The notes under the pieces are model-generated. The model made no database searches. It was not told the DNA's origin and saw nothing but the letters and a program-made list of their open reading frames with translations. Positions 44,359-51,650 of a stretch of DNA of 64,000 nucleotides are shown here, piece after piece; positions within the stretch are counted from its first letter, which is position 1, and every line of letters begins with the position of its first letter. The stretch comes from Leifsonia tongyongensis. GTDB taxonomy: Bacteria; Actinomycetota; Actinomycetes; Actinomycetales; Microbacteriaceae. The DNA lies in NCBI RefSeq assembly GCF_010686705.1, contig NZ_JAAGWY010000002.1, positions 954,001-1,018,000 on the forward strand, read 5' to 3'. Made by a program: the position numbers and the translations under genes.

Positions 44359-44859
44359 TCAGACTTCGATGCCGCCGTCGCGGGCGAGATCCGCCTGCGC
44401 TGTACCGTCGAGCTCCACCGCAATCAGGGAGCCGTCCGACTCACTGAACTGCCGGCGGATCTCACCGAGGGCGACCTGTGTGGCGTACGCGACGACGGCC
44501 CACGCTCCCGGGCGAAGCGCTTTGGTGATCTGCTTGCGGATGTCCTCATCCACCGTGTCGTCGCTCGTCTCCATCGCCTTGAAGATCGCTCCGATTGTGC
44601 CGCCCACAGCGAAGCCCTCGATCGGCGCCGTGACGAGGGCACCCAGGATCTGGCCGAAGGCAGCCCCCTCAGTCGCATCGAGGGGTGCCGCCGGGTCGTG
44701 CGGCGCGGTCTTCAGCTCGATGTGGCCGTCTTTGCCCACGGCGATCCAGGCAGCATCCGCAAGCCGCATGAGCGCGATCCGGTGCAGTTCGAGGACCTTG
44801 TCGAAAGCGGCGGTGGCCTCGGCTTCTTTGTCGAAGCTGAGAATGATGAGTGTCGACAT
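44359..44859 (-). CDS. DUF1269-family protein
   Basis: A 166-residue protein starting at the ATG at 44859. It has the DUF1269 pattern: STLIILSFDKEAEATAAFDKV at the start, then HIELKTAPHDPAAP, a Gly/Ala-rich helical hairpin GAAFGQILGALVTAPIEGFAVGG, and RPGAWAVVAYA. The family is widespread, is linked to membranes and stress conditions, and has no assigned biochemical role. An Ile/Gly-rich segment may be membrane-associated. Confidence 0.8.
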   Translation of the reverse strand: MSTLIILSFDKEAEATAAFDKVLELHRIALMRLADAAWIAVGKDGHIELKTAPHDPAAPLDATEGAAFGQILGALVTAPIEGFAVGGTIGAIFKAMETSDDTVDEDIRKQITKALRPGAWAVVAYATQVALGEIRRQFSESDGSLIAVELDGTAQADLARDGGIEV

Positions 44860-45003
44860 CGCGGGCCCTGTCTTGTCATTTTCGAGGTGCTGGAGAGTGA
44901 ACGTACGCGCTCCGCTGCGGTTCGGCAAGGGGTGGGCGCGGCGAGCTCCGACACACCGAGCAGCCTCCGACGCGTGTGCGGATGCGAGCGCACAATCGGT
45001 GGC

Positions 45004-45147
45004 ATGAAGACGTTGATCATCTGCGAACGGTGCGACGGCACGGGTGCCGACCCCGATCAGGACAGCATCGAGGTGCGGGCCTGTGTGGAGTGCGGAGGCG
45101 ACGGCTGCCACATCACCTATTTCGCCGAATTCCAGCAGACGGCCTGA
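45004..45147 (+). CDS. Small protein with paired CxxCxG zinc motifs
   Basis: A 47-residue protein, MKTLIICERCDGTG..., with two CxxC units (CERCDGTG and CVECGGDGC). They resemble half of the DnaJ zinc-binding repeat (CxxCxGxG). The four cysteines could bind one zinc ion. No ribosome-binding site is obvious. It might assist protein folding or bind nucleic acid; the sequence alone cannot tell. Confidence 0.65.
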   Translation: MKTLIICERCDGTGADPDQDSIEVRACVECGGDGCHITYFAEFQQTA

Positions 45148-45177
45148 CGCGTTCGATCGCGTGACCGCGGCCGCCGG

Positions 45178-45792
45178 TCAGTCCGTACGGCTCGCCCGGC
45201 GGTGCCGGCGACGCTCACGCCACGTCATCGCGGCCCGTTCCGCGGCCTCCCGTTCCCGCGCCTCGGCCGCAACGCGGTAGCGCTCCTCGCGCCGCGCACG
45301 CCACGCCGAGAGTTCCGCATCCACATCCCGCACCGGGGTGACGACGGGCGGGCCGCCCTGAAGCTGCCGTCTGGCCTCGATGATGCGGAGGTTGAAATCC
45401 TCCAGCAGTTCTCTCACGGCTCCCTCGGATGGCGCAGCGTCCAGGCGCTGGTCGAGGGTCGCGTCCTCGGTCCTCAGCGTCAGCGCCGGAGGTCCGAGGC
45501 CCGTCAGGCTCTCTCGTTCGATCTTCTTGCGGATCCACCAGTTCGGATCATGGATCTCGTGCAGGTTCGTCAGCGGCTTTCCCGCACCGGGAAGGTTGTC
45601 GAAATCGCCGCGACGCATCGCCTGTGCGATCGAGATCTCGACGAACTGTGCGCGCTGGTCCATGGATGACTGCCCGGCCGTGTTCGTGTCGTCGTCGTCG
45701 TCACGTTCAGGATTCCGGATGCCCGCGAGCTGGTCGACCTGGTAGCGGGCGACGTTCAGCCGCGGGTCGCTCCGATTCTTCTTGCCGGCCAC
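45178..45792 (-). CDS. DUF1992 (DnaJ-homologue C28-like) protein
   Basis: A 204-residue protein with the DUF1992 signature AMRRGDFDNLPGAGKPL (about residues 58-74) and NWWIRKKIERE. The C-terminus is a strongly charged Arg/Glu helix. There is no J domain. The family occurs fused to or near DnaJ-type proteins; here the neighbouring small CxxCxG protein is convergent 30 bp away, a suggestive but weak link. GTG start. Confidence 0.82.
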   Translation of the reverse strand: MAGKKNRSDPRLNVARYQVDQLAGIRNPERDDDDDTNTAGQSSMDQRAQFVEISIAQAMRRGDFDNLPGAGKPLTNLHEIHDPNWWIRKKIERESLTGLGPPALTLRTEDATLDQRLDAAPSEGAVRELLEDFNLRIIEARRQLQGGPPVVTPVRDVDAELSAWRARREERYRVAAEAREREAAERAAMTWRERRRHRRASRTD

Positions 45793-45854
45793 GTCATCCA
45801 GCCTAGGATCGCGCGCCGACGACTTCCAGTGAAACCGGGACGGTCAGGGCCGGG

Positions 45855-46085
45855 TCACTTCCGCCGGCGGGTGACGATGAGGACGATGACACCGACCACC
45901 GCCATCACGAGGAGGACCGCGCCGAGGATGGTGAGCGCCTGACCGGCGACGGTATCCCCGGAGACGACGAGGATCTGGCCGCCGTAGATCGCAACGGGGC
46001 TCACGACGACGAGGACGGGAACGCACACCCACAGCGCCATGCGTGCGGCGCGAGCCGCCCGGTCATCCTCCGGACGCGTGACCAT
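45855..46085 (-). CDS. Small membrane protein of unknown function
   Basis: A 76-residue protein with two hydrophobic segments, ALWVCVPVLVVVSPVAIYGG and ALTILGAVLLVMAVVGVIVL, and a short basic C-terminus (TRRRK). It looks like a two-helix hairpin with both ends in the cytoplasm. I do not recognise the family. Encoded on the same strand as its neighbours; 16 bp from the membrane protein gene upstream. Confidence 0.6.
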   Translation of the reverse strand: MVTRPEDDRAARAARMALWVCVPVLVVVSPVAIYGGQILVVSGDTVAGQALTILGAVLLVMAVVGVIVLIVTRRRK

Positions 46086-46101
46086 AGTGCGACAATACGC
46101 G

Positions 46102-46515
46102 CTACAACTGCCGGACGGGAGCGCCGGCGATCAGTTCGATGAGCTGCGCTGCGTCGAGGGTCTCGCCATCATGACGCCACTTCGGCGAGCCGTCGATGGT
46201 CACTCGGGTCGCCACGTGCGATTCGCCGTCGGGCGACTGCCAGGTGATGAACTGCGCATCCGGCAGGCCGTCTCGCATGGCCCGGGGCCGATCTCCGACG
46301 GTCCCCCTGTTCTCCACGACGAGCCCGTAGATCGTGAACGCATAGATCGCGAGCCCCAGCACGGCGAGAACCCCGGCAATTGCCGGGTGGGGCTGGTAGT
46401 CGGCCAGCGCGATGATGACCCCGACGATCACGACGGTGGTGACGGCGAGGAACGCCAGCCGCAGCCACAACGACGTGGTCGGCTTGTGCTTCTGCCAGAA
46501 TGTCACGTTTCTCAT
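46102..46515 (-). CDS. Membrane protein of unknown function
   Basis: I chose the ATG at 46515 (MRNVTFWQKHKPTTSLWLRL), giving 137 residues; a TTG ten codons upstream is less likely. Two hydrophobic segments lie at about residues 17-37 and 44-66, followed by a soluble C-terminal part with FITWQSPDGESHVATRVTIDG, which could be a small beta-rich domain. Possibly cotranscribed with the small membrane protein gene downstream. Confidence 0.6.
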   Translation of the reverse strand: MRNVTFWQKHKPTTSLWLRLAFLAVTTVVIVGVIIALADYQPHPAIAGVLAVLGLAIYAFTIYGLVVENRGTVGDRPRAMRDGLPDAQFITWQSPDGESHVATRVTIDGSPKWRHDGETLDAAQLIELIAGAPVRQL

Positions 46516-46595
46516 TGTCCACGACTCGGATGCGAAGGCCGTCAAGGTGAATCAGCCCCATTCGCGGGAGTGCGCGGGTGACGCCCCACGGCGAA

Positions 46596-46623
46596 CGGGG
46601 CCCGGCCGTTCGGCCGGACCCCG
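46596..46623 (-). terminator. Strong GC hairpin after the secreted repeat-protein gene
   Basis: CGGGG-C-CCGGCCG pairs with CGGCCGG-A-CCCCG around a TT loop, a 12-bp stem with one mismatch. It lies 15 bp beyond the stop of the gene at 46639-47409 and before the start of the next gene, so it probably ends that transcript. Confidence 0.7.
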
Positions 46624-46638
46624 CGCGATTACTCGGGT

Positions 46639-47409
46639 CTAGTGGCCCGAGACGAGCTCCTGCCCGATCTGGCTGGCGAGCTGCTGCACCTGGGCGCCGT
46701 AGCCGCCCTGCAGTGCGGTGGTCGCGATCTTCTGCACATCGCCGGTCTGCGCTGAGGCGTTCGCTGAGGCCAGCGTCGACAGATCGGCGCGAAGCGAGGC
46801 CGGCAGCTTCGAGGCGAGCTGCGAATCGCCGGTCACGGCCTTGGCGACCTGCGCGCCCTCGGAGCCGAGGGACCCTCCCAGGTGGTCGATGTCGCCGGTC
46901 AGCTGATTTACCAGGGACGGGAGGTCGTCGGCCAGCCCCGATTCGCTGCCCTTGTCCTTCAGCTGCGTCGCGAGCGACTGGATCGCCGTTCCGTAGCGGC
47001 CGGCGAGCGCGGAGGAGACGATCTTCTCCGCATCGTGGGTTCGCTGCTGCCGCGGGGCATCTTTCAGCGTGGTGAGGTCGCTCTGCAGCGCGCTCGGCAG
47101 GAGGGAGAAGACGGCCCTGTCCGCGACGATCCGCTTCGCGAGAGCCTGAGCCTTCGCGCCGTTCACGTGCCCGTGCGCCGAGAAGAGACCGTGGAGATCG
47201 AAGCCGTCCTGGCCCGCGGATGCGGAGGCCGAGACGGAGCTGGAACCATTCGCAGTGTCGCTTGTTGCCGCGATCGCTCCCTGCGCTCCCGCGCACACCA
47301 GCGCCCCTGCTGCCAGGACGGAGGCTGCGCCGACCGCGAGCCGTCGCGGGCCGAATGCGCCCCGGGTCCGGATGGTGGTGTTCTCGGAGGTGTTCATGTC
47401 GTTCTTCAC
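46639..47409 (-). CDS. Secreted protein with two copies of a helical repeat
   Basis: A 256-residue exported protein. The GTG at 47409 fits an AAAGGA site 5 nt upstream. A long signal peptide ends near AGAQGAIAA (about residue 48), then a Ser/Ala linker. Two repeats of about 65 residues follow: one around FSLLPSALQSDLTTLKDAPR and SALAGRYGTAIQSLATQL, the other around SKLPASLRADLSTLASANAS and TALQGGYGAQVQQLASQI. The pattern LPs.L..DL.tL....a is shared. Family not recognised; exported adhesin or wall-associated role is only a guess. Confidence 0.7.
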   Translation of the reverse strand: MKNDMNTSENTTIRTRGAFGPRRLAVGAASVLAAGALVCAGAQGAIAATSDTANGSSSVSASASAGQDGFDLHGLFSAHGHVNGAKAQALAKRIVADRAVFSLLPSALQSDLTTLKDAPRQQRTHDAEKIVSSALAGRYGTAIQSLATQLKDKGSESGLADDLPSLVNQLTGDIDHLGGSLGSEGAQVAKAVTGDSQLASKLPASLRADLSTLASANASAQTGDVQKIATTALQGGYGAQVQQLASQIGQELVSGH

Positions 47410-47607
47410 GTGGATCCTTTCCGTTGTCCCCGGCCGGTGTGACCGGGGGCATCCGGCGACTGTACGAGACGGGTCTGGGCCGCCAGTCCGTATCCCCTTC
47501 GAGTTCGCAAAGACCTCTGGAGGATGCGCGCCGACCGCGGTAAGGGTAAGGGGGCGGACGTCCTACGGTCCCGGCTGGTCCATGGATGGGGGGCTAGGGT
47601 GGCACGC

Positions 47608-47949
47608 ATGGCCGCGAACATCCCCGATCCCGTAACGATGACCGGACCCGAGTGGGCTGAGTTCGCCCACTCCTTCGACGGATACCGGTGGCTGAGCGGG
47701 AGAACCGGCGCCGACGCGACACCGGACGCACTCTTCCATCAGACGGTCATCCCGGTTCGTTCGGCGTGGGAGCGGGACCGCCTCGACACCGTCACCGCCG
47801 ACGAGATCCGCGCCACCCTGTTCTACAACGCGCGGGCCGACCGGCATGCCGGCGGCACGATGTTCTCGAAGGATGCGGACACGGAGGATGACGTCTTCCA
47901 GCGCGCGCTCGTCGCGGAACTGCGCGGTCGGGAGAGCGGCCCCGGGTGA
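47608..47949 (+). CDS. Hypothetical protein
   Basis: A 113-residue soluble protein starting at the ATG at 47608 (MAANIPDPVTMTGPEWAEFA), with AGGGT just upstream. It includes ATLFYNARADRHAGGTMFSKDAD. I do not recognise the family. Convergent with the VOC gene 18 bp away. Upstream in-frame codons are not clearly coding. Confidence 0.55.
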   Translation: MAANIPDPVTMTGPEWAEFAHSFDGYRWLSGRTGADATPDALFHQTVIPVRSAWERDRLDTVTADEIRATLFYNARADRHAGGTMFSKDADTEDDVFQRALVAELRGRESGPG

Positions 47950-47967
47950 TCCGCCAATCGGCTTGCG

Positions 47968-48405
47968 TCAGTTCTTCTTCAGCTCCTCGGCGAGCATCAC
48001 GATGATGCCGCTTGGGCCGCGGACGTACGTCAGCTTGTAGACGTCCTCGTAGGTGGCGACGCCTCGAAGCGGATGGCAGCCGTGCTTCGCGGCGATCTCG
48101 AGGGCTTCGTCGATGTCGTCGACGGAGAAGGCAACGCGGTGCATGCCGATCTCGTTGGGGAGTGTGGGCTCCGTCTCGATCGCCTTGGGGTGGAGGTACT
48201 CGAAGAGCTCGAGGCGACCGTGGCCGTCCGGTGTCTGGAGCATCGCGATTCTGGCGTGGTTGCCATCGAGTCCCACTGCTGTGTCGGTCCACTCGCCGCT
48301 GACCGTGTCACGGCCGATGACCGTGAGACCCAGGTCGGTGAAGAAGGCGATTGTCGCTTCGAGGTCGCGAACGGCGATGCCGACGTTCTCCAGTTTGATG
48401 GCCAT
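47968..48405 (-). CDS. VOC-family (glyoxalase-like) protein
   Basis: A 145-residue protein starting at the ATG at 48405. Two beta-alpha-beta modules of the vicinal-oxygen-chelate fold are visible: IKLENVGIAVRDLEATIAFF with a first module, and GMHRVAFSVDDIDEALEIA with the second. Metal-ligand candidates are the Glu in ELFEYL and the His in MHRVAF. It could be a dioxygenase, lyase or resistance protein; nothing in the context decides. Confidence 0.85.
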   Translation of the reverse strand: MAIKLENVGIAVRDLEATIAFFTDLGLTVIGRDTVSGEWTDTAVGLDGNHARIAMLQTPDGHGRLELFEYLHPKAIETEPTLPNEIGMHRVAFSVDDIDEALEIAAKHGCHPLRGVATYEDVYKLTYVRGPSGIIVMLAEELKKN

Positions 48406-48437
48406 GCGTTGCATGCTACCGAGCCGACGAGCTCCTC

Positions 48438-48602
48438 TCAGGGCACTTCGGCGACCCCGAGCGACCAACGCGCATCGCCCTGGCTGTCGACTCGCACGAT
48501 GTAGGTGTCGACAAGGTGAACGTCGATGACGTTCCTCGTGGCGATCCCGGCCAGGGTCGCAACGGTGACGTTTCGGCCAACGCGCGGTCTCGCCCGATTC
48601 AC
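48438..48602 (-). CDS. Possible small protein coupled to the upstream membrane protein
   Basis: A 54-residue frame starting at a GTG that overlaps the stop of the gene at 48599-48916 (GTGA). It reads VNRARPRVGRNVTVATLAG, then a segment with VIDVHLVDTYIVRVDSQGD and ending WSLGVAEVP. The composition (beta-strand-like Val/Asp pattern, G/C at third positions) looks coding. It may be a genuine small protein or the tail of a formerly larger gene. Fills most of the 193-bp gap before the VOC gene. Confidence 0.45.
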   Translation of the reverse strand: MNRARPRVGRNVTVATLAGIATRNVIDVHLVDTYIVRVDSQGDARWSLGVAEVP

Positions 48603-48916
48603 GCGATCCGACGCTTTGTGACGGCGACTGTGATCCCGACGAGAAAGACGATCAGCCCGAGGACGGCGACGAGGGGACCGAACTGGATCCCTGTGGAGTC
48701 GGGCGCGATGAAGTGCTGCGTGTACTGGACGTAGGAGTGAACCGGCAGCGTGGGAATCGAGGACGCACGGAACACCACGTTGCCGGCTGATGCGTTCGAG
48801 GCCAGCGTCCAGGTGACACCCGCGATAGCAGCTAAAGCACCACAGGCCACCAGCAATACGGCAAGCGGGCTCCAGCGCCGAACAGCTTTGGCCTCATCCC
48901 GCAGAGCATCATTCAT
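48599..48916 (-). CDS. Small membrane protein of unknown function
   Basis: A 105-residue protein with two helices, at about residues 17-38 (LAVLLVACGALAAIAGVTW) and 78-98 (PLVAVLGLIVFLVGITVAV). An extracytoplasmic loop of about 38 residues lies between and the end is basic. I do not recognise the family. The ATG lacks a clear ribosome-binding site. Its stop overlaps the small frame downstream. Confidence 0.6.
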   Translation of the reverse strand: MNDALRDEAKAVRRWSPLAVLLVACGALAAIAGVTWTLASNASAGNVVFRASSIPTLPVHSYVQYTQHFIAPDSTGIQFGPLVAVLGLIVFLVGITVAVTKRRIA

Positions 48917-49075
48917 GAAGATGACAATAGACGCTGCAGTCTGCCTCAGGGTAGATCCAAATAGTCGCAGGCTTCTGCGTGCAGACCTGCCACTCCGGAG
49001 GACCGCCTCGTCGCCAGCGAACCGGAACGGCGGCTGCCCTGGTGATGCAGCACCGGCTCCCCTATTGCCGGCAGG

Positions 49076-49396
49076 TCAGGGAAACGAGACCTCTTCAGGA
49101 CTGAACAGGATCACGAAGCCGCCGTCGGCGAAGTTGCCGATATCTGCGGCGGCGGCCTGTCCTTCTGGCGAACCAACCGCCGCCACCGCTGAGTCCTTGG
49201 ACTCGAACAGGATCTGCGCGACCTCGTAGAATTCCGGCGTGGATCCGTCAAAGGACTCGGTGCGGCCTGCGCTCATCCGGACGATTCCGGGCATTCGACT
49301 GGTGATCGGAACGTGCGTGGTTCGGAAATACTCATCGAACGCCGCCGGATCAGAAGGCTGGCGATATCCGACAATCACGCGATAAGACATGTTCAT
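49076..49396 (-). CDS. EthD-family protein
   Basis: A 106-residue protein of the dimeric alpha/beta-barrel type. Its start, YRVIVGYRQPSDPAAFDEYF, and THVPITSRMPGI are typical of EthD-like proteins; the closing FSPEEV also fits. The family is named after a protein needed for ether degradation, but most members are of unknown role. It starts at ATG 49396 or 49390; AGGAC precedes both. No partner genes nearby. Confidence 0.75.
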   Translation of the reverse strand: MNMSYRVIVGYRQPSDPAAFDEYFRTTHVPITSRMPGIVRMSAGRTESFDGSTPEFYEVAQILFESKDSAVAAVGSPEGQAAAADIGNFADGGFVILFSPEEVSFP

Positions 49397-49536
49397 CGTC
49401 CTGTCCTCGCGGTCGCAACCCGCGACTCGATCGTGGTGCGCAATCCAGAGACACAGTGTCTCAGTGGGCGCAGGAGTAATCAGCGCGGAATGATGGCTCC
49501 CGCGAGTGGCTGCCTACCTTCGTCGATGCCGCGTCG

Positions 49537-49701
49537 TCACGGGCGATACTCTTCTCGTTTCTCAAACATGGCACGCGCGCTCGGATCGCTGGAATGGCCA
49601 CCGTTCAAGGCATAACCGAGATCGAACACGACCTCGACAGCTCGGCTGAGGATACGCCAACCAACCGCCAGGACATGCCAAACACCTCGAACGAACTTCA
49701 T
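49537..49701 (-). CDS. Small protein with a strong ribosome-binding site
   Basis: A 54-residue protein: MKFVRGVWHVLAVGWRILSR at the start, then AVEVVFDLGYALNGGHSSDP and a charged end MFEKREEYRP. A GGAGG site lies 7 nt before the ATG. The first 32 residues form an amphipathic or membrane-associated helix with Trp and Arg spaced along it. I do not recognise the family. It occupies about half of the 345-bp gap between the EthD gene and the lipoprotein gene; the rest shows nothing. Confidence 0.6.
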   Translation of the reverse strand: MKFVRGVWHVLAVGWRILSRAVEVVFDLGYALNGGHSSDPSARAMFEKREEYRP

Positions 49702-49741
49702 CGTCGGACCTCCGTGGTGCTGACTGTAGTCCGAATCGTCG

Positions 49742-50209
49742 TCAATCGAGCGTGCGAATGTACGTGACTGTCGGCGCTGCCGGGTCGCCGCTGGCGACGC
49801 ACAACGCCGAAACGTACGGGCCTTCGGGGTAGTGGTAGGTGACGTTGACGTAGATCGCGTTCGGGTCCCCGTTCGTGTGGTCCTTCACGTACCCGTCGGA
49901 GCTGGCCTGACCGAACGCGTCTGCGGTGGGCGGCTCAGGTTTGACCGGGTCGCGGCCGCCCCAGACGCTGACCGGCACCGCAGCGTCACACGCCGCGTAC
50001 ACGGCCGCGAGATCGAACCCGTTCAAGGTCGCCGCCGCCGTTTCGGTCGGTGTTGGCGTGGCTGAGTCAGTCGGGGTCGGTGAGACCGCCGGTGTTTGCG
50101 AGGACGCTGTTGTGGGCGCCGGCGAGTCGGCCGCGGCGGCGGAACACCCCGCCATGACCGCGACCACGACCACGGACAGAACAAGTGATGCGAACGACCG
50201 AACCTTCAT
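49742..50209 (-). CDS. Lipoprotein of unknown function
   Basis: A 155-residue exported protein with lipobox MAGC (Cys22), followed by a Ser/Thr/Pro-rich linker of about 40 residues. The C-terminal domain of about 90 residues has two cysteines (YAACDAA and SALCVAS) that may form a disulfide. The start follows TTGGAGGGG, a strong ribosome-binding site. Family not recognised; probably a surface-exposed binding protein. Confidence 0.75.
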   Translation of the reverse strand: MKVRSFASLVLSVVVVAVMAGCSAAAADSPAPTTASSQTPAVSPTPTDSATPTPTETAAATLNGFDLAAVYAACDAAVPVSVWGGRDPVKPEPPTADAFGQASSDGYVKDHTNGDPNAIYVNVTYHYPEGPYVSALCVASGDPAAPTVTYIRTLD

Positions 50210-50411
50210 GACCCCTCCAAGAGATCAACCCACCCCATGATCACGGCAGCCGACGCCGACGTGCTGGAGGCCCCTATCCTCCTATCGTTAAGTGTCCGAT
50301 GGGGCGCAAAAGGTTCCATCCGGGGCTGCACGGTTGCGTTCGTCTAGCGTTCCTCGGTCGGCGCTGCCTCCAACATCGCAGCGTCTGCCTCGTGCGACAC
50401 GAAGCGCTACA

Positions 50412-50489
50412 AACGAAAACCCCCGGAAAACCGGGGGCTTCATTCAACTCGAAAGCTGGGGTACCTGGACTCGAACCAAGAACAACTGA
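50412..50489. repeat. Displaced 3' half of tRNA-Gln plus terminator (att-like direct repeat, left copy)
   Basis: This 78-bp stretch matches 51651-51729 with one substitution and one single-base gap. It contains the 3' part of tRNA-Gln from the 3' strand of the anticodon stem through T-arm and acceptor end, then the tRNA's terminator (CCCCCGG, AAAA, CCGGGGG). The 5' half of the tRNA is absent, and similarity stops exactly at the anticodon stem. This is what a tRNA-targeted integration leaves on its far side. Confidence 0.88.
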
Positions 50490-50567
50490 GTCTCGGTTCC
50501 ACGATTCGGGAAATCACCGTTGACCTGCAATTTCCATGTTTCCTCCGGGCTGCAATTTGGCGAATGT

Positions 50568-50578
50568 CCGTAAACTCT
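50568..50578 (+). promoter_or_regulatory. Possible integrase arm-type site, left end
   Basis: CCGTAAACTCT matches the 11-bp units at the other end of the remnant (CCATAAACTCG, CCAAAAACTCT) in the same orientation, including the flanking GT before it. It lies 79 bp inside the left att-like repeat. Confidence 0.45.
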
Positions 50579-50654
50579 CAGCGGAAGCTGAAAACGCCGG
50601 TAACGATTAGCTAACCAGCGACTCGCTACCAGCCCGTGGGCTCTACGCTCTGTC

Positions 50655-50668
50655 CATCAACGTTGATG
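50655..50668. promoter_or_regulatory. 14-bp perfect palindrome before the remnant's gene
   Basis: CATCAACGTTGATG lies 17 bp upstream of the ATG at 50685, just before the GAGGAG ribosome-binding site. Its position suits an operator for a repressor. No regulator gene is present within the remnant. Confidence 0.4.
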
Positions 50669-50684
50669 CACGTGAGGAGCGGCC

Positions 50685-51197
50685 ATGGAAGCGACCCGAT
50701 TGCGCCCGCGTCTGCTCGTAGCGATAGGCGTCGCCGTAGCGCTCGTGGCCCTGGTGATCGGCATCGTCGTCTCAACAGCGCCAATGCCCAATCCGATCCG
50801 GCACGGGGCTGCCTACGTTGACCCGCAAATCGCCACGAAGGTTCCAGCGTCGTTTACCGGTGTTCCTCCGCACGCCGTGGCTCCCACCTTGACTCAGCAG
50901 GATACCCGGACGCTCATAAGCGAGCCTTGGGAGTTCATTTCGCTCGACGGACGGCACCTTGAGATTGTCTACCTTCAGGGAAACGGAACCTGTGAATTGC
51001 CCCGTGGGTTCGCCGTCACCTACTCGAAGACGACCGTCGAAGTGGCGGCACTATCGCACGCGTGTGGTGACCTCGCGATCGCTGATATGGCAGTCATCGG
51101 CCGTGCCGTCCTCACGCTACCTGAACCGCTAAACGGCCGCGACCTGGTGCACGCTCCCACAGACCAGCAGTGGCGGAGGGATGTGCTGACGGAATAG
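50685..51197 (+). CDS. Membrane-anchored protein of unknown function inside the tRNA-Gln remnant
   Basis: A 170-residue protein with one N-terminal helix, LLVAIGVAVALVALVIGIVV (residues about 9-28), then an extracytoplasmic domain with two cysteines (GNGTCELP and LSHACGD), possibly a disulfide. The ATG follows GAGGAG. I do not recognise the family. The frame is intact, so it may still be made. It is the only gene left between the att-like repeats; superinfection or surface-modifying roles are known for such cargo, but nothing here shows one. Confidence 0.65.
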   Translation: MEATRLRPRLLVAIGVAVALVALVIGIVVSTAPMPNPIRHGAAYVDPQIATKVPASFTGVPPHAVAPTLTQQDTRTLISEPWEFISLDGRHLEIVYLQGNGTCELPRGFAVTYSKTTVEVAALSHACGDLAIADMAVIGRAVLTLPEPLNGRDLVHAPTDQQWRRDVLTE

Positions 51198-51460
51198 ACG
51201 TTGGGAGTAGAGGGAAGCGAGGAGGCGAAGCCGACGAGCCTCCATTAACCCTTAAGCACCCGTCCGACCCGATCGACCCACCCCGGTTCGCGCTACCGCG
51301 CGCCCCGCGCCCTGGCCGGCGCGGCGCCCTGGGCCCGAGCGCTACCGCGCCTCAAACGGGCGAACCGCGGGCGACGCCGTTGCCGGTGATCGCGGCGACT
51401 CGCGCTGCGCAGCACTCTCGCAGGAAGTGTCAAGCTTCGCTGACTGACGTCCATCGAAAA

Positions 51461-51491
51461 CGCCCCGCTAACCGCTCTGGTGTGCGGGGCG
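51461..51491. terminator. Hairpin flanked by A and T runs inside the remnant
   Basis: CGCCCCGC (51461-51468) and GCGGGGCG (51484-51491) form an 8-bp stem, preceded by AAAA and followed by TTTC, so it could work in both directions. It lies between the gene at 50685-51197 and the right-hand arm-type repeats. Confidence 0.65.
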
Positions 51492-51519
51492 TTTCGTATT
51501 TACAGGCGTCCAGAATTGT

Positions 51520-51552
51520 CCAAAAACTCTCCATAAACTCGCCATAAACCCG
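51520..51552 (+). repeat. Three tandem 11-bp repeats, probable integrase arm sites
   Basis: CCAAAAACTCT, CCATAAACTCG and CCATAAACCCG follow each other without gaps at 51520-51552, about 100 bp from the right att-like repeat. One helical turn per unit, in the same orientation as the single copy at 50568. Tyrosine integrases bind such arms in attP. Confidence 0.55.
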
Positions 51553-51650
51553 GTGGACTTGGGTGCTTTCCGATGAGATGCAATGACATCACTCTCGAAG
51601 GTCGCTGCGCAGGACATTACCGGCGATCCCAGTCGTGGAGCGGAAGCACA

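Larger units (their letters stand above)
50490..51650. mobile_element. Remnant of an element integrated in tRNA-Gln
   Basis: The interval lies between two near-identical copies of the tRNA-Gln 3' half. It contains 11-bp repeats of the integrase arm-site kind near both ends, one intact gene (50685-51197), and about 450 bp between 51198 and 51650 with a hairpin but no gene I can support. No integrase is present. The G+C content is visibly lower at the left edge (50520-50620) than in the flanks. I read it as a deleted integrative element or phage relic. Confidence 0.65.

Noticed and set aside
50412-50489. A second tRNA-Gln gene
   Set aside because: Only the 3' half is present; the D-arm, the 5' half of the anticodon arm and the 5' acceptor strand are missing, so it cannot fold as a tRNA.
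51198-51650. A decayed integrase gene in the right half of the tRNA-Gln remnant
   Set aside because: I read both strands for the usual tyrosine-recombinase end motifs (HxLRH, LGH, Tyr region) and saw none; only repeats and a hairpin are visible.
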